The position numbers and the translations under genes were made by a program. DNA of 11,187 bases from Actinomycetota bacterium (GTDB lineage: Bacteria; Actinomycetota; Rubrobacteria; Rubrobacterales; Rubrobacteraceae), in contig JAIVIG010000285.1 in NCBI GenBank assembly GCA_020200675.1, forward strand, positions 1 through 11,187, in the 5' to 3' direction. Each line of letters starts with the position of its first letter. The stretch's first letter is position 1. Shown piece by piece: positions 1-4,502 of the stretch. The notes beneath the pieces are model-generated. The model searched no databases and was not told the origin of the DNA. It saw only the letters and a list, made by a program, of their open reading frames with translations.

Positions 1-276
1 TCCCAACTCGAACCCGCCATGGGCGACAAGCTGATAGGTACCGAGGCTCCGACGTCCCAGCGCGGCTGGACGGATTTCGAGACGGTTCAGGACGTGATCG
101 AAGGCGAGCTGGGAGACGGACCTTACCTGTTTGGCGACTGGTTCACCGCCGCCGACGTCATGATCGGTTCGATGTTCGTCTGGAAGCGGATATTCGGCGC
201 CCCGCCAGGACGGCCGAAGCTGGAGGCCTACGTGGACCGTCTCCTAGAGCGTCCCGCAGGGATGAGGGTTAGCTAA
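1..276 (+). CDS. Glutathione S-transferase family protein, 3' end (partial)
   Basis: The reading frame is open from the first base of the window, so the ATG at 19 is probably internal and the gene begins upstream. The visible 91 residues look like the all-helical C-terminal half of a GST. The stretch YLFGDWFTAADVMIGSMF carries the family's helix-capping pattern (T/S-x-x-D in 'FTAADV'), and the end 'LEAYVDRLLERPAGMRVS' matches the usual 'Y..R...RPA' close of GST proteins. The N-terminal thioredoxin-fold half, which binds glutathione, is outside the window, so substrate and active-site type cannot be judged. The gene converges on the amidase gene, with 40 bp between the two stops and no clear hairpin there. 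I am confident of the family and cannot name the subfamily. Confidence 0.8.
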   Translation, partial: SQLEPAMGDKLIGTEAPTSQRGWTDFETVQDVIEGELGDGPYLFGDWFTAADVMIGSMFVWKRIFGAPPGRPKLEAYVDRLLERPAGMRVS

Positions 277-316
277 TATCTAACCAGTATTTTTCGACTC
301 ACTACCTCACCATTCA

Positions 317-1393
317 CTAAACCGCTATAAATGCCGCGTCGCGGCCGGCGTAGAGTTCGAGTGCGCCGGCTATGGCTTCCGCTACGGTGGCGGGGTAGTA
401 AGGGTCTGAGGCGATCTCGAGCTCGCGAGGGTTGGTCAGGTACAGGGGCTCCAGCACGACGGCCGGAATGTTGGTCTCGCGCAGGATGTCGTAGGAGCGC
501 CCGAACTCGCCGATGTCGAGCGTCTCCAGAACCCGGCTGACGCCCTTCTGAACGTAGGCCGCCGCCATGCGGCCCCGGTGCGACTGATAGCCGAGACGGC
601 TGAAGTAGAAGGAGGCCGTGCCTTCGGCCCCCTGCGTAAGGTAGTGGGCGTGGTGGATGGAGATGACCATCTTCGCCGCCGAGGAGTTGGCCAGGTACGC
701 ACGGTCGGAGTTCGAGACCTCCTCGTCCCCGCTGCGGGTGAGGAGAACCTCGCGGGCCGGCAGTATCTGGGCGAGCTCCTGGGCTACGGCGAGGTTCAGG
801 TCGGCCTCCGTGAGGCCGGGGGCTCCCGGGCAGACGTAGCCCCTGTCCCGACCGCCATGGGCGGCGTCCACCACGATCGTGCCGGAGAAGAGGTCTTCGG
901 GGAAGTAGCCTCCGTTCTTGTCCGGGAACTGGTGGGTACCCAGGGTCTGGGCGGCGTAGGTTCTCAGGACCTTGAAGACCCCGTCGTCGACGGCGCCGTC
1001 CTCCGTGAGGCCGGCGTTGCGCTGGAACTCCTTCGTGGCGCGGGCGGTGCGCTCGTCGAAGAGGCCGTTGACGGCGCCGGGGTCGAAGCCCAGGTCGTTG
1101 AGCATCCGTTGGAGCTCCGTGACATCGGCGCCCCTGAACGGGGGCTGGCGCACGTAGATCAGGCGCCCACCGGGCCTGTAGTCGGCCTCGACGATCTCGT
1201 TCCACGTGAGCTCGCCTACCAACCCGTCGGCGAGGATGCCCATCTCCTGCTGAAAGGCCTTTACCGCCAGCTCCGTCAAAGGTCCGAAGACGCGATCCAT
1301 GCCCCGGTTGCCCAGATCGAACCCCAGGGCCAGGAGCCTGGTCTGGAGGTCCTCGACCTCCCGCCCCCTATCTCCCTTGCGTAGCGCACGCAT
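317..1393 (-). CDS. CwlM-like N-acetylmuramoyl-L-alanine amidase with two peptidoglycan-binding domains
   Basis: 358 residues. Two PG_binding_1 repeats come first (about 6-70 and 86-145, each with an 'LQ..L..LGFD ... F...T..A...FQ...G...DG' pattern). An Amidase_3 zinc hydrolase domain follows (about 171-349). Visible active-site residues are H179 in 'VVDAAHGG', E196 in 'TEADLNL', H247 in 'SIHHAH' and the catalytic-type E315 in 'VVLEPLYLTNP', so the zinc site looks complete. The N-terminus goes straight into the first repeat, with no signal peptide or membrane segment, so the protein is predicted cytoplasmic unless it is exported another way. This layout is that of actinobacterial CwlM, which in mycobacteria is a cytoplasmic regulator of MurA with a degenerate zinc site and lies next to trxC (known, from memory). 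Start: ATG at 1393, with AGGGG 12 bases upstream, a rather long spacing. A weak -10-like TATGCT lies at 1446-1451. The gene follows the groES terminator and may have its own promoter. The alternative is a plain cell-wall amidase. Confidence 0.88.
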   Translation of the reverse strand: MRALRKGDRGREVEDLQTRLLALGFDLGNRGMDRVFGPLTELAVKAFQQEMGILADGLVGELTWNEIVEADYRPGGRLIYVRQPPFRGADVTELQRMLNDLGFDPGAVNGLFDERTARATKEFQRNAGLTEDGAVDDGVFKVLRTYAAQTLGTHQFPDKNGGYFPEDLFSGTIVVDAAHGGRDRGYVCPGAPGLTEADLNLAVAQELAQILPAREVLLTRSGDEEVSNSDRAYLANSSAAKMVISIHHAHYLTQGAEGTASFYFSRLGYQSHRGRMAAAYVQKGVSRVLETLDIGEFGRSYDILRETNIPAVVLEPLYLTNPRELEIASDPYYPATVAEAIAGALELYAGRDAAFIAV

Positions 1394-1470
1394 GACTTAG
1401 AAGGACCCCTCGAACGGTTTTGTCGGGCAAGAGCGAATGGCAGAAAGCATAGAAACTCCGGGTAGCTGCC

Positions 1471-1513
1471 AAAAAATAGCGCGCCGGGCATCCTCCACGG
1501 AATGCCCGGCGCG
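1471..1513 (-). terminator. Intrinsic terminator of groES
   Basis: On the minus strand a perfect 12-bp stem (arms 1502-1513 and 1480-1491, CGCGCCGGGCAT and its complement, 10-base loop) is followed by CTATTTTTT. This is a textbook intrinsic terminator 38 bases after the groES stop. A second, weaker stem (CACGGG/CCCGTG around 1520-1542) lies between the stop and this one. It implies that groES is transcribed alone. Confidence 0.88.
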
Positions 1514-1550
1514 AAGGGCCACGGGCGGGGTTTTCCCCGTGCCTCCCGGG

Positions 1551-1820
1551 CTAGCTCTCGACTACCCCGAGGATGTCGTCGCCGTCGAGGATCATATAAT
1601 CCTCGCCGTCTAGCGTAATCTCGGTCCCCGAGTACTTGGCGAAGACGATGACGTCGCCCTCACCGACCTGGACGCCGTTCTCGAACTGACCGACCGCGAC
1701 GACCTCGGCCGTCTGCGGCCTCTCTTTGGCCGTGTCCGGGAGCACGATACCCGACTCCGTGGTCTGCTCGCGCTCTACGAGCTTTACCAACGCCCTCTCA
1801 CCGAGCGGCTTGAATCTCAT
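1551..1820 (-). CDS. groS: Co-chaperonin GroES
   Basis: 89 residues, slightly shorter than the usual 95-100. The protein forms the seven-subunit lid of the GroEL folding chamber in the cytoplasm. Recognisable parts are the opening 'MRFKPLGERALVKLVERE', the mobile loop with the GroEL-contacting hydrophobic triplet (I25-V26-L27 in 'GIVLPDTAKERPQ'), and the closing strands 'GDVIVFAKYSGTEITLDGEDYMIL'. Start: ATG at 1820 preceded by AAAGGAGGAAGCTGA, a strong AGGAGG seven bases away. No groEL follows: the gene ends at a clear terminator and the next gene is the amidase. The chaperonin must therefore be encoded elsewhere. I find no CIRCE element (TTAGCACTC-N9-GAGTGCTAA) upstream. Instead there is a different dyad over the candidate promoter. 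Confidence 0.96.
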   Translation of the reverse strand: MRFKPLGERALVKLVEREQTTESGIVLPDTAKERPQTAEVVAVGQFENGVQVGEGDVIVFAKYSGTEITLDGEDYMILDGDDILGVVES

Positions 1821-1855
1821 TCAGCTTCCTCCTTTGCTGTTCCAATTCTCTAGGC

Positions 1856-1872
1856 TTCCGGCAACCCCGGAA
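1856..1872. repeat. Inverted repeat in the groES 5' untranslated region
   Basis: TTCCGG (1856-1861), five bases, then CCGGAA (1867-1872) form a perfect 6-bp dyad. It lies between the candidate groES promoter and its ribosome binding site. It may fold as a small mRNA hairpin, which could affect stability, or it may be a protein site. The evidence is only the symmetry. Confidence 0.35.
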
Positions 1873-1911
1873 CTCTCCAGGCGTGCCGAATACCATCCGT
1901 TTTCGCCCCGA

Positions 1912-1940
1912 ATTGTAACCGGCCGGGTTACCGGAAGCAA
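1912..1940 (-). promoter_or_regulatory. Candidate groES promoter
   Basis: On the minus strand TTGCTT (1940-1935) and TACAAT (1917-1912) are separated by exactly 17 bases. The -10 matches five of six consensus positions and the -35 three of six. It would give a 5' untranslated region of about 85 bases before groES. The spacer and the start of the -10 are covered by an inverted repeat, described separately. Confidence 0.5.
1915..1931. promoter_or_regulatory. Dyad over the groES promoter, possible operator
   Basis: GTAACC (1915-1920), five bases, GGTTAC (1926-1931) form a perfect 6-bp inverted repeat. It sits across the spacer of the candidate groES promoter and overlaps the first three bases of its -10 box. 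That is a good place for a repressor to block polymerase. It is unlike the CIRCE element bound by HrcA. The regulator is unknown. Confidence 0.4.
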
Positions 1941-1953
1941 TCGCGACAGGCGC

Positions 1954-2001
1954 GACGCGAGGCACTCCGCGACGCCGGGGCGCGGTAGCGCGCCTCGCGT
2001 C
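1954..2001 (-). terminator. Hairpin after thioredoxin, likely terminator
   Basis: Ten bases after the thioredoxin stop, the minus strand has a perfect 10-bp inverted repeat (arms 1992-2001 and 1954-1963, GACGCGAGGC and complement). An inner 5-bp stem CCGCG/CGCGG lies at 1967-1971 and 1981-1985. No run of U follows, so it is not a classic intrinsic terminator. The position and stability suggest transcript-end formation or protection. Confidence 0.55.
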
Positions 2002-2011
2002 CCTGGTGGTG

Positions 2012-2323
2012 CTACAGACCGAGCTGCGAAGCGAGCTGGTTCCTGGGCAGGGCGCCGACGGCCTGCCGAGTGACCTGACCGCCCTCGAAGCGGGCGATGG
2101 TCGGGATGCTAGTTATCTGGTAGCCCATCGCGGTGGCGGGGTTGTCGTCCACGTTCAGCTTGACGAAGCGCACGTCCTCGCGGTCCTCGCTCATCTCGTC
2201 CAGGATCGGGGAGACACGCCGGCACGGCACGCACCACGGCGCCCAGAAGTCCACTATAACCGGCTTCTCCGCCCCTATGACCTCGTTCTCGAACGTGGCG
2301 TCCGTGACATCGGCGACCGCCAT
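2012..2323 (-). CDS. trxA: Thioredoxin (active site WCVPC)
   Basis: 103 residues, the normal length of a single-domain cytoplasmic thioredoxin that reduces protein disulfides and is recharged by thioredoxin reductase. Seen in the sequence: buried D25 in 'VIVDFWAPW', the redox motif W30-C31-V32-P33-C34, and cis-proline P74 in 'TSIPT'. The motif is WCVPC, where most thioredoxins have WCGPC. The X-X pair tunes redox potential, so this one may differ somewhat (inference). Start: a TTG at 2338 would add five residues, but GGAGGT (2331-2336) lies seven bases before the ATG at 2323 and overlaps that TTG frame. ATG 2323 is therefore the start. No reductase gene is in the window. Confidence 0.95.
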   Translation of the reverse strand: MAVADVTDATFENEVIGAEKPVIVDFWAPWCVPCRRVSPILDEMSEDREDVRFVKLNVDDNPATAMGYQITSIPTIARFEGGQVTRQAVGALPRNQLASQLGL

Positions 2324-2367
2324 AAACAGCACCTCCAAAAATACGCCAAAGCTTCTCCAACCCCGTC

Positions 2368-2395
2368 AGTCTACCACGACCTCTACGGCCGTCGG
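2368..2395 (-). promoter_or_regulatory. Candidate thioredoxin promoter (extended -10)
   Basis: The minus strand carries TGGTAGACT, an extended -10 (TG at 2376-2375, TAGACT at 2373-2368), with CCGACG (2395-2390) 16 bases upstream sharing the GAC core of a -35. It lies 44 bases before the thioredoxin ATG, between the kinase stop and thioredoxin. The remaining sequence of this gap (to 2503) shows only a loose inverted repeat, TCCGTA/TACGGA at 2457-2482. Confidence 0.4.
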
Positions 2396-2503
2396 CCCGG
2401 CCCGGTACCGCACCTGCTCACAAGCGAAGAGTCGCGGTCTTGGGCTCGTTCGGGCCTCCGTACACCCTTCTGGCGATACGGACGCGCGGCGGCTCCGGTC
2501 TTT

Positions 2504-3487
2504 CTACTCCTGCCTCTGCTGAAAGCTGAACGCCGATGGCTGATCGCCGTACCCGGTGAGAAATTCCGCTCGGACCTCTTCGGCCAGCTCCTCGGCGCGT
2601 CGCACCTCGAAGACGCCGGCGCCCAGAGTTTCGGCGTTCGCGGCGGCGCAGCCGGCGGCCAGGCGCACGGCCTCGATCGGCGAGAGCTTGCGATGCAGGA
2701 GGCCCGCGAGCATCCCCGCGAGGTAGGCGTCGCCGCTCCCGATGGTCGATAGCCCCTCGACCTCCGGGGCGCTAGCCGAGATCACACCACCCTCCACCGC
2801 CAGGTAGGAGTGGCCCGAGGGCGAGGTCACGCAAGCCCTCTCGGCGCCGAGCTCGATGAGCCTGCCGATGCCCCGGAGGAAGTCCTCCCCCTCGATGAAG
2901 TCGAAGCCGACGGCGCTCTCGGCCTCGTGCTGGTTCGGGCTGACGAGGGACGGCTCGGCCTTGAGCGCCGCCTTCAGGACCGTCGGGGGCGCGTCGACAA
3001 CCGTGTACAGGCCCTCCTCGCGGGCCTTACGCAGGGCGGCGGTGAAGAAAGCCTCGTCCAGGTTCGCCGGCAGGCTCCCGGCGAAGACGATCGCCGTCGC
3101 GTACTCCATCAGAAACTCCAGGCGCCTCTGAAACTCTTGCGCCTCCTCGGGAGAGACGGCCGGCCCGTGTTCGTTGATCTCCGTCTGCGTGCCCGTCATC
3201 GGGTCCACGATGGCGGTCGAGGTCCGCGAGGGGCTCTTTATCTCGACGAAGTCGAAGGGGATGGCCGCTTCGCTAAGCCCGTCGCGTATGGCGTCGCCGT
3301 TGCGGCCGCCGACGAGCCCCGTCGCCAAAACCGGCACGTCGAGGGCGCGTAACCCCCGGGCTACGTTTATACCCTTGCCTCCGGCGAGCCCGATGCCCTC
3401 CGACGCCCGGTGCCTGTGCCCGAGCGTCAGGCTCGGGACCACGACGGTCCGGTCCACGGCGGCGTTGAGGGTGACGGTCAGGATCAC
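2504..3487 (-). CDS. PfkB-family sugar-phosphate kinase (1-phosphofructokinase / tagatose-6-phosphate kinase type)
   Basis: 327 residues. Ribokinase-superfamily enzyme expected to phosphorylate a hexose phosphate with ATP in the cytoplasm. Motifs: the first PfkB signature 'GGKGINVARGL' (36-46), substrate-side 'GSLP' (137-140), and the ATP/anion-hole motif 'TIGSGDA' with catalytic-type D253. The segment 'TGTQTEINEHGP' (98-109) resembles tagatose-6-phosphate kinase, while the general length and opening 'MILTVTLNAAVDRTV' resemble 1-phosphofructokinase. No PTS gene is nearby, so the substrate stays open. Start: GTG at 3487 behind GGGGAGGTG with seven bases spacing. Family members usually end near 305-312 residues. 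Here the last 15 or so residues (after 'EFLTGYG') are translated from a heptad repeat at 2518-2552 and are probably not part of the conserved fold. A weak promoter-like TGGTATACA lies near 3539-3547. Confidence 0.9.
   Translation of the reverse strand: MILTVTLNAAVDRTVVVPSLTLGHRHRASEGIGLAGGKGINVARGLRALDVPVLATGLVGGRNGDAIRDGLSEAAIPFDFVEIKSPSRTSTAIVDPMTGTQTEINEHGPAVSPEEAQEFQRRLEFLMEYATAIVFAGSLPANLDEAFFTAALRKAREEGLYTVVDAPPTVLKAALKAEPSLVSPNQHEAESAVGFDFIEGEDFLRGIGRLIELGAERACVTSPSGHSYLAVEGGVISASAPEVEGLSTIGSGDAYLAGMLAGLLHRKLSPIEAVRLAAGCAAANAETLGAGVFEVRRAEELAEEVRAEFLTGYGDQPSAFSFQQRQE
2518..2552. repeat. Degenerate heptad repeat at the 3' end of the kinase gene
   Basis: Five consecutive 7-base units on the plus strand: GCTGAAA, GCTGAAC, GCCGATG, GCTGATC and a decayed GCCGTAC. 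The first three match the units in the 4376-4445 block, in the same relative order. The repeat lies inside the coding region and supplies about 12 C-terminal residues in the opposite strand's reading. Confidence 0.75.
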
Positions 3488-3622
3488 TTGCGTACACCTC
3501 CCCTTTCCCCAGGGTCCCCTTCTGAAGGTTCTCCATGCTGTATACCATACCCTCTCGACGCAAGGGAAACTACCCTGCGGCGCACGCCACCAAGTGGGGC
3601 TCGCGACGGCGCTCCGAAGACC

Positions 3623-3651
3623 GGGACAAGGTCCCCGTAGAACGTTAAAAT
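3623..3651 (+). promoter_or_regulatory. Candidate promoter of the cysteine-free redoxin unit
   Basis: GGGACA (3623-3628, four of six matches to TTGACA), 17 bases, then TAAAAT (3646-3651, five of six). The -10 ends seven bases before an ATG at 3659, so transcription should begin at or next to that ATG. A small dyad GGGAC-AAG-GTCCC (3623-3635) covers the -35. The rest of the divergent gap between the kinase and this unit (3488-3622) shows only the kinase ribosome binding site and a weak minus-strand -10. Confidence 0.55.
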
Positions 3652-3658
3652 GGGCGCC

Positions 3659-3691
3659 ATGCGTACCGTGCCCTGCCCTTCGAGCCCGTGA
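3659..3691 (+). CDS. Possible 10-residue leader peptide overlapping the redoxin gene
   Basis: ATG at 3659 opens a ten-codon frame (MRTVPCPSSP) whose TGA stop at 3689-3691 overlaps the GTG start of the next gene as GTGA. The ATG has no ribosome binding site but sits seven bases after a good -10 box, as a leaderless start would. The redoxin GTG also lacks a Shine-Dalgarno sequence, so its translation would plausibly depend on re-initiation after this peptide. The frame is short enough to occur by chance. The support comes from the promoter spacing and the stop-start overlap together. Confidence 0.4.
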   Translation: MRTVPCPSSP

Positions 3692-4206
3692 AGCGTCTCC
3701 TCCTCGTCGCGCTCCTCGTGCTCGCGGCCTCCACGGGATACCGGGTCTACGGTTCGCCCGAGACCGGGACGGGCAGCCTCACGCTCCCCCAACCGGCCCC
3801 GAACACGGGCGAGGCGGCGCCCTACTTCGGGACGATCCGCGAGGACGGCGAGAGCTTCGAGCTCTCCGACGAGGGCGTCTACGTGCTCACCTTCTGGAGC
3901 ATCCTCAACCAAGACACCGCCGAGGCCCGCCCGGAGTTCGAGGAGATGGCCCGCGAGTACGGGGAAGAAGGGGTGTCCTTCGCCGTCGTCTACGTGAGCA
4001 ACGCACCCGAGAGCGAAAAGGATGTCCCCTACGACGTGCTCCAGGACAGCACCGGGGAGCTTACCGCCAAGTACAACGTCAAAAGGGTGCCGAGGCTGTT
4101 CCTGATCGACGACGGCACCATAGAGCTGGTGCAGAACGGCTACTATCAGGAGAACGAAGGGCACCTCCGTGAGGAGCTAGACCGGGTCCTATCCAGCAAG
4201 ACCTGA
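3688..4206 (+). CDS. Membrane-anchored thioredoxin-fold (TlpA/redoxin-like) protein without cysteines
   Basis: 172 residues. Residues 1-22 are a short basic-hydrophobic signal or anchor (MKRLLLVALLVLAAS...) without a lipobox cysteine. A Pro/Gly/Thr-rich linker to about 42 follows, then a TlpA/AhpC-like thioredoxin fold: 'APYFGTIREDGESFELSDEGVYVLTFWS' matches the usual lead-in, 'FAVVYVS' is the following strand, and 'VKRVPRLFLIDDGTI' carries the cis-proline motif. Where TlpA proteins have FWASWCPPC, this one reads FWSILNQDT, so both redox cysteines are replaced (N74 and T77). The whole protein has no cysteine. It cannot act as a disulfide oxidoreductase. A structural, binding or chaperone role outside the membrane is likelier (inference). 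Start GTG 3688 has no clear ribosome binding site and overlaps the leader stop. ATG starts in frame are absent nearby. It is followed after 34 bases by a membrane micropeptide. Confidence 0.75.
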   Translation: MKRLLLVALLVLAASTGYRVYGSPETGTGSLTLPQPAPNTGEAAPYFGTIREDGESFELSDEGVYVLTFWSILNQDTAEARPEFEEMAREYGEEGVSFAVVYVSNAPESEKDVPYDVLQDSTGELTAKYNVKRVPRLFLIDDGTIELVQNGYYQENEGHLREELDRVLSSKT

Positions 4207-4240
4207 AGACGTAACGCCGGAGAACGGAGAAGAGGAGAGC

Positions 4241-4339
4241 ATGAAAGAGAGCATAGTGCAGGCCATAGGAGTGGTGGTCCTCCTGGCGACGATAGCGCTC
4301 ACGATCGCCGCCATCATCTACGAGATAAACGCCTTTTAG
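4241..4339 (+). CDS. 32-residue single-helix membrane peptide
   Basis: A short frame with ATG at 4241 directly after AGAGGAGAGC, a good ribosome binding site, and a TAG stop at 4337-4339. The product begins MKESIVQAIG, runs through about 18 uninterrupted hydrophobic residues (VVVLLATIALTIAAII, roughly 11-26) and ends YEINAF. It therefore reads as one transmembrane helix with charged ends. It lies 34 bases after the cysteine-free redoxin gene and its stop codon touches the stem of a strong terminator, so the two probably form one operon. I do not recognise a family. Small single-helix proteins often attach to a larger membrane partner, and the redoxin is the obvious candidate. That is inference from position only. 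Confidence 0.7.
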   Translation: MKESIVQAIGVVVLLATIALTIAAIIYEINAF

Positions 4340-4373
4340 CGGTGATCGGAAGGTCACTCCTTCCGCTCACCGC
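4339..4373 (+). terminator. Hairpin ending the redoxin-micropeptide unit
   Basis: Arms 4339-4353 and 4359-4373 pair over 15 positions with a single mismatch and a five-base loop. The stem begins at the last base of the micropeptide stop codon. No U run follows directly, though a TTTTTG lies about 38 bases on. The position fits transcript termination or 3'-end protection. Confidence 0.6.
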
Positions 4374-4375
4374 GC

Positions 4376-4445
4376 CGTCAGCCGTTAGCCATCAGCTTTC
4401 AGCTTTCAGCTTTTTGTTCTTGTTGATTGCTGAACGCTGATGGCT
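4376..4445. repeat. Inverted block of degenerate heptad repeats (REP/STRR-like)
   Basis: Five tandem 7-base units read on the minus strand (4376-4410: GCTGAAA twice, GCTGATG, GCTAACG, GCTGACG). After an 18-base T-rich loop come two units on the plus strand (4429-4442: GCTGAAC, GCTGATG). The facing parts 4387-4403 and 4429-4445 form a 17-bp inverted repeat with one mismatch. The same units occur at 2518-2552 inside the kinase gene. Heptad repeats of this general kind (STRR) are known in cyanobacteria. This motif is different and its spread in the genome cannot be judged here. Confidence 0.7.
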
Positions 4446-4473
4446 TTGCAGTAAGGCTGTGCCTTACTGCAAA
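4445..4473 (-). terminator. Perfect 13-bp hairpin, possible pyrF terminator
   Basis: TTTGCAGTAAGGC (4445-4457), a three-base loop and its exact complement (4461-4473). It lies about 30 bases after the pyrF stop on the minus strand and abuts the heptad block on the other side. Neither strand has a U run after the stem, so classic intrinsic termination is doubtful. It could be a two-way 3'-end structure between convergent genes, or part of the neighbouring repeat element. Confidence 0.5.
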
Positions 4474-4502
4474 ACGCCTTCTAAAAGGAGACCATCCGCT
4501 TG

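Noticed and set aside
273..1205. Long minus-strand frame (310 codons) overlapping the amidase gene in another frame
   Set aside because: Arg/Pro/Gly-rich shadow of the amidase gene, with no domain. The amidase frame has two clear domains and intact catalytic motifs.
578..1384. Plus-strand 268-codon frame antisense to the amidase
   Set aside because: A G+C-rich antisense shadow with no recognisable motif and no ribosome binding site.
1821..2011. CIRCE/HrcA element upstream of groES
   Set aside because: I looked for TTAGCACTC and GAGTGCTAA on both strands and found only a partial GCACTC without its partner.
2324..2338. Thioredoxin start at TTG 2338
   Set aside because: That TTG overlaps the GGAGGT that is ideally placed for ATG 2323.
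4374..4502. CRISPR array or insertion-sequence remnant in the repeat-rich gap
   Set aside because: The repeat unit is seven bases with no spacers. There is no transposase fragment and no target-site duplication that I can see.
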